Assembly: GCA_027422505.1 (NCBI GenBank)
Contig: JAPQWV010000414.1
Span: 486,001 to 550,000 of the forward strand
Origin: Craterostigma plantagineum
Taxonomy: Eukaryota; Streptophyta; Magnoliopsida; Lamiales; Linderniaceae
Direction of reading: 5' to 3'
Length of the DNA stretch: 64,000 nucleotides
Both the position numbers and the translations under genes were made by a program. The notes beneath the pieces are model-generated. The model was not told the origin of the DNA. It worked only from the letters and a program-made list of their open reading frames with translations, and ran no database searches. Of the stretch, positions 34,295-45,923 are shown one piece after another (position 1 is the stretch's first letter; each line of letters starts with the position of its first letter).

Positions 34295-34955
34295 GAGCAT
34301 CTCCAACCGAACCTCAAAACCCAAAATTTGAGATAAATTTACTCCAATCGAACGTCAAAACACAACTCAAAATGCGATACATATTTCTATCTCATCCGTT
34401 TTGATGCAGGTTTGCGTCTGGAACAGTTTTTTGCGACATGTGTTTTTTAATTTGCATCAAGTACTAATTTTTCTCTTTCTGTCAGAAAAAGCTGACGACC
34501 TGGCCTATTGTTTCTGTTTTATAGAGTTGTTTCTGTTTTCGGCTCTTGATGAAGGAAATAGGTTATATAAAGTTGTTTTTCCGGGGGGGAAGAAAAAAAT
34601 GAAGGAAATAGGCATTTTACCAATTTTTATAGATCTAATGATGGTCAGCCTATTGTTTCTGTCTTGGCTCCATGCGATAGGATTTTTTTATATATTGAGG
34701 AATTCGTACACAATATCTCTTTCTTTTTATATGTTTATGTTCGTGGATCTGTGAAGACTATGATATCTGTAATACTCGGTAGTCTGAACTGAGAAATATG
34801 AGAAGAGTTTTTTGTGGGCAGTATTGAAATTTGTAAAAATTGATGTGAAAGTGAATATTACAAAGTAGTCTATTGAGTTTGAGAATGAGTCGATCAGTTG
34901 GAAAGGAATTACTGCATTTTGAGTTTGAGAATGCGTTTCTCGTGTGGAGATGGTC
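34295..34955. mobile_element. Tourist-like (PIF/Harbinger) MITE, about 661 bp
   Basis: The left end is GAGCATCTCCAACCGA and the right end, reversed, is GACCATCTCCACACGA. TTA flanks both sides (34292-34294 and 34956-34958), the usual PIF/Harbinger target duplication. Inner blocks such as CTCAAAAC.. and ..TTGAGTTTGAGAATG also pair. The 117-residue frame inside has no resemblance to a known protein. Confidence 0.68.
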
Positions 34956-35290
34956 TTAGGACCACGTACGACAGAAACAAAAACTTGTAGGAGCCACCCA
35001 ATCATGTCCAAGAATCAACTGGCAAAAGAATCTAGTACTTCAAAAAATATATATTATGAGAAAAGCAAGCATCAATCAAATCAAGATTCTACAAATTCAT
35101 CAAGATTGGCGTGAAAAAGACTGCATTGTTATTGAGATAAACAGAACGTTTCCTTACATCCAACGAGCAACAACAATCATGAAAAAACATCCATTTCCAC
35201 GACAAACTCACCACAATAACTGTCATGAAAACAAACCCGAAAAAGAAAAAGAACAGAATGCAATACTAAAACTCGAAAAAGATCTCAATC
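34956..35290. other. intergenic / 3' flank of the ADC pseudogene
   Basis: A-rich sequence, probably the former 3' UTR of the arginine decarboxylase gene. No other feature was recognised. Confidence 0.5.
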
Positions 35291-37357
35291 TCAAGCAGCG
35301 CAATAAGACCACTGATCATCATCGGTAACCACTGAATCGTCTGAAGAAGACGACGTATAGCACTCGTCGCTACAATAACAGTACTCACCCTCGCCGCCGT
35401 ACAAACCCGTCATTACCTCACACGGGCCCGAGCCCACGCCCAATAGATAAGGCATATTCCCGAAAGAACAAGCAATCCCATCCACCACTATCACCTCATC
35501 GCCAACAAATTTCCCGACCCTACGCTTTAAAGCCTCGAACATAACCTCGGGCTCATGGCCCATCACCCTCAGAACATCCCCGCACGACGGGCCGGGCACT
35601 GCCCGTTCCACAGCGAACCCAAGCGGGCCATCGGTCTGAACTACCCGAACCACGCAGGGCCCACCGAAGAGGTTGTGGAGCGCACCCAGCGATTCTTGGT
35701 AGGCCCCGCCCAAGAACATGCCCATGTAATAAGGTTCAGACGAGAAGTTACTACCAAAACTACCCTTCAGTTTGTGGACGGACAGGCTCGACTCACCGTC
35801 TATGAACCGATCGATCTTACCATCACTATCGCAGGTCAGCTCAGATAGAACAGCCCGAACCGAGGGCTTTTCGTCAAGCCTATGGATAGGGATTATGGGG
35901 AAGAGCTGCCCGATTGCCCAAAAATCGGGGATCGAAGTGAAGATCGAAAGGTTCACATGTTAAGTGCTGACCGAATCATACACCCCAATCGATTTCATTA
36001 TCAGCTCATAAAGCCCGTCGGCGGAGGCCAACTGTTCCATGCCCAAAGAACCTTCTTTGAACTGCTTCACGCATCGTTGCTTGAGCCTCTCCACATGAAC
36101 AAGGCAAGAATCATAGTCTCCCCTTAAGTCAGCTAAGCATAAGCTGCGATATTCAGACAAGGCGTCTTCGCCCAGTGCGTCGACAAGAGATTGAATCCCT
36201 AAAGAAGGCACCATCATAAGCCCATTATAAGCAGCAACAGCAGCATTAGGAAAAGAACGGTGATGTCTCGATGATGAGACGGCTTCGAACACTAAAACAG
36301 AGTGGTGAGAAACTATCGCACGCCCGCTCTCAGTACATATAAAAGGGTGATCTACGTCGTTTCTATCGCATACAAACTTAACTGCCTTGACGACAGTTGC
36401 AGCGTATTCTTGGAGTGTGTAGGAAATAGATATGTCTGAATCTTGCGATTTGGTCCCATCGTAATCGAGCCCAAGCCCACCGCCCACATCGAGCATGTCG
36501 AGCATGTCGTGTTGGAAATGCAATAGCTGTAAGCAATCGAGCATGTCGTGTTGGGCCAGTTTCTTCACCACACGTAGTATTTGGGTCGCCGTGAGCCCAA
36601 ACTTGCCCTTTTTGCCCGAGGTCGAACCAAAATGGCCCGAGTGTTTGGTCTTAAGCTTTGCTCTCAGGTCAATGGTGGGTCGAACGTCGAGCTTTTTGGT
36701 GACTTCAATGACCATATCTGCTTCTTCTTCTTGTTCGAGCACTATGACAGAGTTTAGCTACAGATTCTTTGCGATTAGGGCTAAAGAGATGTACTCCACG
36801 TCCTTGAATCCATTGCAGACTAGCAAAGCTTCGGCGCTGCCATTGCATAGGCTGCTCATTGCCAGCAAAAGCTCGGGCTTTGACCCAGCCTCTAGCCCGA
36901 ACCCAAAGCCCTTACAAAACCTGACTATATCTTCAACCACGAACCTGTCTTGGTTACACTTGATAGGGTAGACGCCTCTATAGCGACTGTTGCAAGAATG
37001 GGCTTCAATGGTAGCGTCAAAGGCCATCTGTAAGGATTCGAGGCGGTTTTTGAGCACGTCTGGGAAACGCACCAAGAGAGGTAAGGCGAGGCCAAGACCA
37101 TCCGAGGATTTCTGATCGGTCGCCATCTTCACGACCTTCAACATATCAATTTCATGGTGGCGAGAGGTGTGAACGCCATGAGAGAGTACTGAGACGTTAC
37201 CGTTAGAGTTGACTGCGAAGTATGGAGTGCCCCATCCTTCCACGCGGTAGAACAGCGACGAGTGGGCCGGCGACCACGGATTCTCCGCCAATTGTGCGGC
37301 GTCGGAGGAGTAAGTTGACGGCGGCGCCGGAGGACCGTTGCAAGCTAAGGCAGGCAT
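35291..37357 (-). pseudogene. ADC: arginine decarboxylase (ADC) pseudogene
   Basis: Plant ADC makes agmatine from arginine on the route to putrescine and is usually encoded by one uninterrupted frame of about 700 codons. Here one frame of 689 codons runs from MPALACNG at 37357 to ..WSYCAA, with the PLP-lysine region ([17 protein letters not shown]), the Gly-rich loop ([12 protein letters not shown]) and the C-terminal active-site region ([14 protein letters not shown]) recognisable. Three lesions break it: TAG at 36758-36760 in AKNL-stop-LNSVI; an internal deletion of roughly 30 codons near 36490-36535 that removes the HIGSQ segment; and TAA at 35960-35962 where family members have Tyr ([15 protein letters not shown]). 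The frame is otherwise kept, so decay is recent. Not introns: all parts share one frame and there is no splice pattern. Confidence 0.9.
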
Positions 37358-37923
37358 TTTCGTTCAATGGCCGAGATCTGTATCTGTATCTCCCTCGGAG
37401 TCCATGAAACAGGAAAAAAATTCCCAACAGACAACAACGAATGAAAGAGTCGACGCAGTGACGATGGGTGCAATAGGTGGGGGCTTTGTACCTCGCCGAG
37501 GCCTAAAGCCTCGGCTACCCCCTCAAAGGAAGCAAAAAGAGGTCTAAATTACAATAACACAACGGCCGCCGTGACGATTACAGATCTCGGAAATCCCCAC
37601 GCCTAACGATTAGAAGAACGAGCTTTTTAGTAATGGATTGGAAATTGGCCAATTTTTCGAGCGTATGAGAACAATTTTCAGAGATTGCGAAGGAAATCGA
37701 CCATGCGGCGTACGGTGAACTAAGATGGGCGGTTAGGGTTTGAGATTGATGGCTGACAAAGCGCAGAGCTTTAACGAAAGATTGCGAAGATTAGATGAGA
37801 TGATTGATGAGATGAGATTCACATGGCATGAATATAGCGGCTTTTTATATGAGAAAAGAAACCAAATGTTGTGTGTGTGTGTGTCTGCGTGGGGACCGAC
37901 ACGTAGGATGTTTTGGGAACCGT

Positions 37924-37975
37924 GGGGCCCACTTAAAGGGCCCATTGACCTTTGGGCCCACTTAACGGGCTCATA
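37924..37975 (-). promoter_or_regulatory. cluster of GGGCCCA boxes upstream of ADC
   Basis: GGGGCCCAC, GGGCCCATT and GGGCCCACTTAACGGGC follow each other within about 50 bp, partly as a duplicated GGGCCCACTTAA(A/C)GGGC unit. These are site II/TCP-type elements and may mark the old ADC promoter or that of a transcript to the right. Confidence 0.35.
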
Positions 37976-39113
37976 TAGAAATTTGGCATAATTTGAACAT
38001 TTTCTTTTTTCTTTTCTTTCCATTCATACTCCCGAAAATGAGACTAATCTTCGAAAACTTAATTCAGAATCTAATACTAATTTCGATATCTGGTGGAATC
38101 GTCTTAATTCCATAACACGACTTACTGTTGAAATATATAGGGCTATTCAGTTGTACCGCATCTCAGAAGAAGAGATTGAATATCTTACAAACTGATGTGC
38201 TACTCTTCGTACTAGTATTAAGCACATTAGATGCATGATCAATATATTAATATCGATATATTGATTTACATTTTAAAGTTCTTTCATGAAGTGTTACTTT
38301 AACTTTTATATTTAACAGATACAATATAATAAAATGATTTGGGGATCTAACTGTAATAAATTAAAATATGAAGGATAAAATTGTAATTACGATTGACACG
38401 CCAAATTGGTTGATAGGTAGTTACTATGTGGTGCTAGGCAATAAGAAAATACAAAGATTGTCAATTGATTTAAGGATAAAACTCGATCAACTTATATGGG
38501 CCAACTTACATGGGCCAACTCTTCTCATCTATATGTCCATGGCATAGGCCGGATAAGGCCCAATAACAAAAATTCACACTTACAACGTATCCCAAGGCAA
38601 AAAAGACATCGACAAAATTTTCGGTATTATTATTGTTTGAATATGAGATAGAACGATATGGGTAAGATGGAGTTGGGACGGTATAAATATCATATTAGAT
38701 GGTTTCGACCCATCAATGAAAATAAACTATGGATAAGAGTATTTCATTAATAAATAAAAATCAATTGAGAGGTAATTCAATTTTGAGGTAAGTAAAATGA
38801 AATTAATAGGGTAAAAAGAAAAGCTGAAGAAGAAAACACAATGTGTTTTGGAATCTATGAATGGACCAAAACAATGCATGTGCTGCAAGCAATATAGACC
38901 AATTTCAACGAAACGATATTGCTTCTTTTACCCGTAAACAAGTGATGGCTTTGACTCGTTTTTATAAATTTAATGTCATTACTAATTCTTGGTTGTGACA
39001 CGACATACGTTCGAGATGACGTCGATTTTTTGTGTTTTCCTTAAGATTGTTTTCCATTCTTTGGCCAACACTATAATACTTGGTTATATCAATTTGATAT
39101 ATATATATATATG

Positions 39114-39150
<37 letters not shown>

Positions 39151-39163
39151 GTAGTATGGAGAT
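37976..39163. other. intergenic, AT-rich
   Basis: No gene was recognised. The stretch ends in an AT microsatellite directly beside the insertion site of the copia element. Confidence 0.5.
39093..39147. repeat. (TA)n microsatellite
   Basis: Two runs of TA dinucleotides broken by TGTAA. They end 12 bp before the target duplication of the copia element at 39164. Confidence 0.9.
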
Positions 39164-39350
39164 TATAGGATATGAATGTGTTTATTATTCACAACTGAGT
39201 ATTGGCTCAATATATAGCCATCGATACATGTACATACAAGGAAGCTTAAATCATGTCTAAGATTAAACCTAAATTATAGAGTATATCAATGATGGGGTAA
39301 ATCATGGCGTAAATCATTGCCATAATTATGGTAGAGATATATTGCTAATA
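39164..39350 (-). repeat. 3' LTR, 187 bp
   Basis: On the plus strand it starts TATAGGATATG and ends TTGCTAATA. It is shorter than the 5' LTR, mainly because it lacks a block of about 23 bp present near 43660. Confidence 0.9.
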
Positions 39351-39394
39351 CGCCCCCGCAAGATGGAGGATCCGTCGGATACGCCAATCTTGGA

Positions 39395-42300
39395 TCAAAA
39401 ATGAAGAAAAGAGCGCCGAGGAAGAGACTTCGTTAGAACATCTGCAATTTGATCTTGCGTGTTAATGTGAAGAACCTGTAATGAGCCCTCCGAGACTAAT
39501 TCGCGAACAAAATGATAGTCTAATGCCAGATGTTTCATGCGAGAGTGATACACTGGGTTATCACAAGTATACGTGGCACCAGTGTTGTCGCAATAAATGC
39601 GAGGAGGAGATGGGACCTTAACACCGAGTTCGTAAAGCAGGTAATCCAAAGTATCTCTGCCGCTGAATTTGCCAAAGCCCTATATTCAGCTTCCGTGGAA
39701 GATTTGGAAACTGATTTTTGCCGAGAAGAACGCCAAGAAATAATGTTAGACCCAAGATACAAAATATAAGAAGCGGTAGAGCGACCACCATCCTGAACAC
39801 CTCCCCAGTCAGAATTAGAGAAAGCCGTCAGCTGGAGGGATGAATCGTGAGATAGAAACAGGCCATGATAAAGCGTCCCTTTCAGATAACGAAGTATGCG
39901 TTTGAGAGCCTGCCAATGATTGTTTGTGGGAGCATGCATAAACCGTGATAGCTTATTGACGACATATGAGATATCAGGACGAGTAAAGGCTAGGTATGGT
40001 AGGGAGCCCAATAATGGTCCAATATGGAGTAGGATCCACAGCACCTGAATGATCCTCGAGACACAAAGAGTCAGGAGAGGAAAGTGGTGTAGATACCTCC
40101 TTCGCACCATCCATGCGATAGTGTTGCAAGAGATCATGAATATGACGATGCTGAGATAGAAACAGACCACAAGACGTGGAAATAGCCTCAATACCCAAAA
40201 AATGGTGAAGTAGACCAAGGTCCTTGATGGAAAACAGTGCAGCGAGTTGACGGACAAAATGATCAAGAAAGATAGGGTTGCTCCCAGTGAGGACAATGTC
40301 ATCCACATACACCATAAAGTAGGCTCGCGTTCCTGCTTTGTTGTAGACGAACAAAGAATGATCAGCGATGGACCGTTTGAAACCATACTCAGTCAGAAAC
40401 TGGGTAAGCTCCATGTACCAAGCACGAGGAGCCTGTTTTGGACCATAGAGAGCTTTTCGAAGTTTACAGATATGATTCGGAAACTGCGGATGGATATACC
40501 CTGGAGGTTGATCCATGTAAACATCTTCATGCAAGGTACCATGCAAGAAAGCGTTATTGACGTTGAGTTGACGAAGCGGCCAGTTATGATGAAGAGCGAG
40601 AGTCAGGACTACTCGAATTGTAGTAAGCTTCATCACTGTACTGAAGGTGACAAAATAATCTTTCCCAGGTTGCTGCAGAAAACCTTTGGCTACAAGGCGA
40701 GCTTTGTATTTATCGATAGTACCATCGAATTTCCTTTTGATGCGAAAAATCGATTTGCAGCCAATGGGAGCATATTTGATCGAGGAACAAGCTCCCAAGT
40801 ACCATTCTGTTGAATGGCATTGAACTCAGCATCCATTGCTTGCCGCCAAAGAGGATCTTTCTGAGCTTGGGTCATAGTTGATGGTTCAAGTGCCAACGGT
40901 AGGGGGTGAGTGGTTGTGAGGTTTACAAAGGTGTCATTGAAGTATCGACTGTTTGGTTTCTTTGGTCGAGATGGTCGAACGGAATGGTGAGGAGGGGTAT
41001 GATTAGGAATGGGCGTGTGGCTATCACTAGAGTGGTCGGGGCTAGTTTCAGGTAGAGGGGTGTTAGGTGTAGTAGTAGGTGATGGTTGGGAGGTGTTTGA
41101 CTGCTGTTGGGGAATAATAAGTGGAGATGGTAATGTTGGTGAAAGAAGTGGAGGTGACTCGGGAGGTGGTGAAGGGAAAAGGACCTCCGAGGTGGTGGCA
41201 TCGTCGTGCACGCGGTCGATGAACTCCGAAGTTGTATTGCACAGCTTTCCTGGAAAAATGTCCTGCACGAACTTGACATGACGAGACAAATAAAGACGAT
41301 TGTGAGTGGGGTCTAAACACTTATAAGCGGATTGAGAGGTGGAGTATCCTAAAAAGAGGCATGGTTTAGATCGTGGGTGTAACTTTGACGCAGAGTACTC
41401 ACGAAGCCACGGGTAGCACAAACACCCAAATGGCTGAAGCTTGTGATAATTTGGAGGTTTTTGGTGAAGTATTTGAAATGGAGTCTGAAGTTGTAGGATT
41501 GGGGTAGGAAGTCGATTAATAAGATAAACGGCAGTCTGAAAGGTGTAAGACCAGTAGGTTAGTGGAAGACCTGCAAAGTGAAGAAGACTCAAGCCTGTTC
41601 AAACTATATGACGATGATGTCTTTCAGCAACCCCATTTTGTTCGGGAGTATGGGGAGGGGTAGTGAAATGTGAGATGCCACATGAATTAAAATAAGGGAT
41701 TAGTTTGATGTACTCTCCGCCATTATCTGAGAAAAAAGAGACGATGTTATGGCCAAAATATTTTTCCACCAAATTTTTGAATATTGGAAAAATAAGAGCA
41801 ACCTCATATTCTTTTACATGGGGAACAACCACGTATATTTAGTATAGAAATACACAAATATGACATAGAAACGAAAACCATCAACTGAGGTCTGAGTGGG
41901 TCCCCAAACATCGGAATACAATAACTGGAATGGCATAGACCAAATGGAAGCTTATGACTTTTATGCATAGAACAAGAATCACAATGTAAGGGAACTTTAG
42001 ACGACGCAGAATAACCTAACTGACTCAATAGATTACGAAAGATAGAGGTCGAAGGATGACCGAGTTTGTGATGCCAGTGCCTAGGAACCAGTGCAGACAC
42101 AACATTTATTTGAGGCTGTTATGGAGAAGCTGCGCAATAAACATCATTGGCGTTCATGCCTCTCATTAGAGGCGCCCCTGTGCTGCAATCCTTCACCAGA
42201 ACATGAGTGTCAAAAAACTCAACAGAAACAGGGTTAGTTAAGTTTAGCCACAGAAATCAATTGCGATGCAAGTGTGGAACGCAAAGAACGTTGGTGAGTT

Positions 42301-43436
42301 TTAAAGGGCGAGCGGTAGTGGGTAAGTGTGTATAATCTGTGTGAGATATAGGGAGTGATGTACCGTTACCCAGAAAGACCTCATCGGGGCCACCGTAATC
42401 CGAGTAGAATTGCAAGGTGGACGGCGCTGTGGTGACATGGTGTGAGGCGCCGCTATCCATCAACCACTGTGATGGCGCAGATGGTGCACCGTGAGATACT
42501 GTAGCATTAACAGCGGGCGCATGGCCAGGCGCTGCAAGCTGGATGTTTTGATCACGAAGAAAACGGCCTAGTTTCCGGCAGTCACGAGTCTCATGACCAG
42601 TAATATTGCAGAAGTTGCAGAACTGCGCAGATCGGGTGTTGCGCCCACCACCTTGTGATGACCAAGAGCCACGAGCAGATCCTCGACCACGCCTACAGTT
42701 GTTAGCTGAACTAGTGCCGTAGTGGAGCGCCGGTGACGACCATTTGCCAGAGGGAGAACCCGGATGAACCGTTGTGTATTGTTGGCGGTAACAACAGTCG
42801 GGATAATTTCTTGTTCCTTTAGGGCTCGTTCAAAATTAACCAATTTAGAGAATAACTCATTGTACGATATGGGGGTTTCACGAACCTTTATCGCCGCAAC
42901 GATACTGTTGAATTCGTCGCCAAGTTGACTCAAGATGTGAATCGTTAGATCATCCTCTTGAATTGGACTTTGAACAAAAGTCAATTCATTAGCAATCTGT
43001 CGCATCTCATGGAGGAAATCGGCAACTGGGCATGAACCTTCGGGGTTCTTGACGAGTCTTGATTTGAGATCAATAATGCGAGATTGAGAAGATCCGGCAT
43101 AACTTGTCAAAAGGGACTCCCAAGCTTGTTGTGATGTGGATGCCGAGGCCAAGATCGACTGGATAGTCTCAGTGAAACTTCCAAGAATAGGCGAAAGGAG
43201 AATCTGATCTTGCCGAAACCAGGTGTAGTGAGCATATTGGGTGTTTTCTTGTCAGCGTCAAGGTATTGATCCGGTTGAGGATGAGAGCCGTCAATGAATT
43301 TGAGAAGATCTAACCCAATCAGAGTAGATTGAAGTTGTTTGCGCCAAATCGGGAAATTTGTCGGTGTTAGTTTGATTGGAAGATGAGTTGGAGCGTTCAA
43401 ATGAAAGAGAGGAGACTCATTGGAGGACGAGGCCAT
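39395..43436 (-). pseudogene. copia gag-pol polyprotein, multiply interrupted
   Basis: Pieces in order from 43436: gag (MASSSNESPLFHLNAPTHL), a frameshift near 43150, more gag, a CCHC knuckle (CNITGHETRDC), protease (MDSGASHHVT), GAG-pre-integrase (HHKLGHPS), integrase with SDNGGEY and the NGVAERHH glutamate, a stop near 41600, reverse transcriptase (YVDD kept) and RNase H ending [13 protein letters not shown]. At least five frame breaks separate them. Confidence 0.88.
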
Positions 43437-43530
43437 GGCGTCAAGTGCGAGCGGGAACTATCGTTCCGATGTGATCGACGGAAATTTTCCGTGAATTAGG
43501 ATCGATTTAGAACTCGTTAGAGTAAGATAT

Positions 43531-43542
43531 GCTCTGATACCA
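43531..43542 (-). other. primer binding site (initiator tRNA-Met)
   Basis: The minus strand reads TGGTATCAGAGC directly after the 5' LTR end. Confidence 0.88.
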
Positions 43543-43752
43543 TATAGGATATGAATGTGTTGTATTATTCACAATTGAGTAGTGGCTCAATATATAGCCA
43601 TCGATACATGTACATACAAGGAAGCTTAAATCATGTCTAAGATTAAGCCTAAATTATAGAGTAATTGATATCAAGTAGATAATTTATATCAATGATGGGG
43701 TAATCATGGCGTAAATCATTGCCATAATTATGGTGGAGATATATTGCTAATA
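43543..43752 (-). repeat. 5' LTR, 210 bp
   Basis: Same ends as 39164-39350 (TATAGGATATG and TTGCTAATA), followed by the second GAGAT. Confidence 0.9.
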
Positions 43753-43757
43753 GAGAT

Positions 43758-44332
43758 ATGCTCAAAGTGAATTTGAACCTCACTAGAGTCCACTTATTTT
43801 ATTTAAATTAAAAGAAAAATTAGATTGAGTATCCTACATATTCTCTTACAACTTCCGTTAATTTATGAAGTGTCGTTTTATAAAACGTAGTGTGGCATAT
43901 TTAAAATATGATTGTGGACTCCATCTTGAAAAAGCCATTTAACGATCTAATAACCTTATATATTGGACGTGGCCAACTTGTTCAACCTCATCAATTTCGT
44001 TTTTTCTTCTTCGAACTTATCATCTAAAGATGTATAAGTAGCAATCAATATATTGTGGATGGAAACATGCCTTTATATTGAGATTATACATATTAGCTTT
44101 ATGAGTGCGTGAATGTATGTATCTATCTATATACTATACATGCGTAAATAGGAAAACCAACTATAAACTGCCTTTCATATATTTAATAATGTTTTATTAC
44201 CGCGACGACGCGTCTCAACAATATCTCAATGATATGAGGCTCTCCCAATCAACGAATTTTATAAGTGGGGGGTCAAGAATTTTAACTTAGCGGTAGATAA
44301 AGTACTGTGAAGTATTCAAAGGCATAAGGTAC
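43758..44332. other. intergenic, nothing recognised
   Basis: AT-rich sequence with no supported gene, RNA or mobile element. Confidence 0.5.
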
Positions 44333-44989
44333 TGTTTTAGCGCGGGGAAATGATGGGAACGTAAACAGAAATGACATGAGGATCTACGTGGTTCGAATCC
44401 TATCGGATTCTACGTCCACGGGGCGCTGGGAACTTCCTTCCACTATGTTGTGACGGTGTACACACTCAGATAATCCTCACTTCCACTCCTTAAGTCTAGA
44501 AAATACGTTGATGATACCTAAAGAACAAATACTATATGAATACTTCAGTAAAAAGGTGAGAGAGCTGGAAAATACGGCTAAGTCCTCATTTTATAGCAAC
44601 TCCCCCCGCCTGTTTGACGCTAGGTTCCAGGATTCCCGGGGGACGTCTACCTAGGGGCTGCAGGAAAAGTGACGGACTGCTTGATGGAATGACCCCTGCA
44701 ACGGCTACAGTGAAGTGTTCAGTGATATCCTCCTATAATGAGATGACACGTGTCCCTGTGATCTTTTTTCCTTCCCTTCTGCTGTCTCTTCATCTTGATA
44801 CACGAGGATTCTTTCTCCTTTGCCCGGTCCATGCTTGTGTCTGTCAGGTCCCTGCTGATCCTTCTTCCTGGGCTTGTGCTTTACTATGGGCCTTTTTTCT
44901 TCATGGGCTTTGTTGGGCTTTTCTTTGTTTTTATTTTTCTCGGCCCAGCTTAGTTGAGTCCACATCAATCAAGAACCAAATTAAATAAA
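44333..44989 (-). repeat. probable solo LTR of a Tork-like copia family
   Basis: On the plus strand it begins TGTTTTAGCGCGG and includes ATCTACGTGGTTCG and CTACGTCCACGGGGC, close to the equivalent block of the LTR at 13829 (TTTACGTGGTTCGG, CTACGTCCACGGGCC). It ends near CCACATCA. TACTGT occurs at both edges (44330 and 44990) but would leave non-standard ends, so the limits are uncertain. No interior sequence adjoins it. Confidence 0.5.
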
Positions 44990-45375
44990 TACTGTCGGTG
45001 GCTTAACTTCGACAAGGAACGACCCAAATCTTTGAAACTTTTTCTCGACCATGAACCTAAATTTGATGAAAGTTACATGTAAAATGAAATATATATCGAA
45101 GGTTAATTTCTATATGATAATATAGTAACTTTGTCGGCAGTGAAGTAAATGGTCGCTGAGTCAGTCACACCATATATAAGTCGACAGAGAGAGGTTATTA
45201 TTTTTATTTCACAAGGCAAATAACATACGTATTTATATATATGCGAACAAGATAGACATTCATAATGTGTGTAACCTAATTTAGATCTGTATTTAGGAGC
45301 ATATGAACTCATTTTTTTGTTCGTATTTTTAGTTTAATGTAATGGATATGCATGTCATTTAATTCAACTTCGCAG
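44990..45375. other. intergenic, nothing recognised
   Basis: AT-rich sequence between the putative solo LTR and the duplicated gene end; no feature supported. Confidence 0.5.
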
Positions 45376-45533
45376 ATTGTTGGACCTATGTAAATGGGCC
45401 GTTATTACCATGCCCCAATATAATATTCCTTTGCATTACATGATATATCAAGAGACAAAAATAGACGTTTATCAAAACTTGATATTGCTCGATGACTTTG
45501 CACCGGCAATTGTGACGTTTGAGATGAAGAAAA

Positions 45534-45908
45534 TATTGGATTTTATGGTCCAATATATTAAGTTAATATTATTTATTTTATTCATTGAGTAGTGGCACAT
45601 ATGTGTTGAGCAGTTTCCATATCCCACTTGTGGGTAACAGTCATAGCAGTTTCTGATGGAGAAACTTCCTTCAGTTTTCATTATAAATATGGAGGTTCCC
45701 GTGTCTTCTTACGTACGCAGAAAATCCCATCACTCATAGCAGTAAGATAGACTTGTAGAACACCTCTGTTTCTTTCAACGTGACGGTTCTTCTCATCAGT
45801 GGCTAGAGGTAATCCTGTTACATTCTTCCGCATAAATTTCATGTCCCAAACTGCTGTAATGTTGATACATGTATACTTAGAACGCATTTGGATGATTTAT
45901 TTCTTACA
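45534..45908 (+). repeat. 5' LTR, 375 bp
   Basis: Same length as 54707-55081 and nearly the same sequence. A TATA box (TTATAAATAT) lies at 45681-45690. Next to it begins the primer binding site. Confidence 0.9.
45681..45690 (+). promoter_or_regulatory. TATA box of the copia 5' LTR
   Basis: TTATAAATAT at a position typical for an LTR promoter; the same box is present in the right LTR near 54853. Confidence 0.5.
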
Positions 45909-45911
45909 TAT

Positions 45912-45923
45912 TGGTATCGGAGC
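45912..45923 (+). other. primer binding site (initiator tRNA-Met, one mismatch)
   Basis: TGGTATCGGAGC, one base from the usual TGGTATCAGAGC, three bases after the LTR end. Confidence 0.8.

Larger units (their letters stand above)
39164..43752 (-). mobile_element. Ty1/copia element with short LTRs (Ale/Retrofit-like)
   Basis: LTRs at 39164-39350 and 43543-43752, exact target duplication GAGAT (39159-39163 and 43753-43757), primer binding site at 43531-43542 and a G-rich purine tract (TTGCGGGGGCG on the minus strand) beside 39350. Total length is about 4.6 kb. LTRs of about 200 bp and the gag type suggest the Ale/Retrofit lineage, which is inferred. Coding is interrupted throughout. Confidence 0.93.

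Noticed and set aside
34401..34754. 117-residue frame
   Set aside because: It lies within a MITE, is hydrophobic AT-rich reading and has no recognisable homology.
35957..36760. ADC interruptions explained as introns
   Set aside because: All three segments are in one frame with single stop codons between conserved residues. Plant ADC genes are normally uninterrupted, and no splice sites fit.
44330..44995. Complete small element bounded by TACTGT
   Set aside because: The outer repeats would leave ends without TG...CA. The internal match to a Tork-like LTR is better support, so it is listed only as a probable solo LTR.
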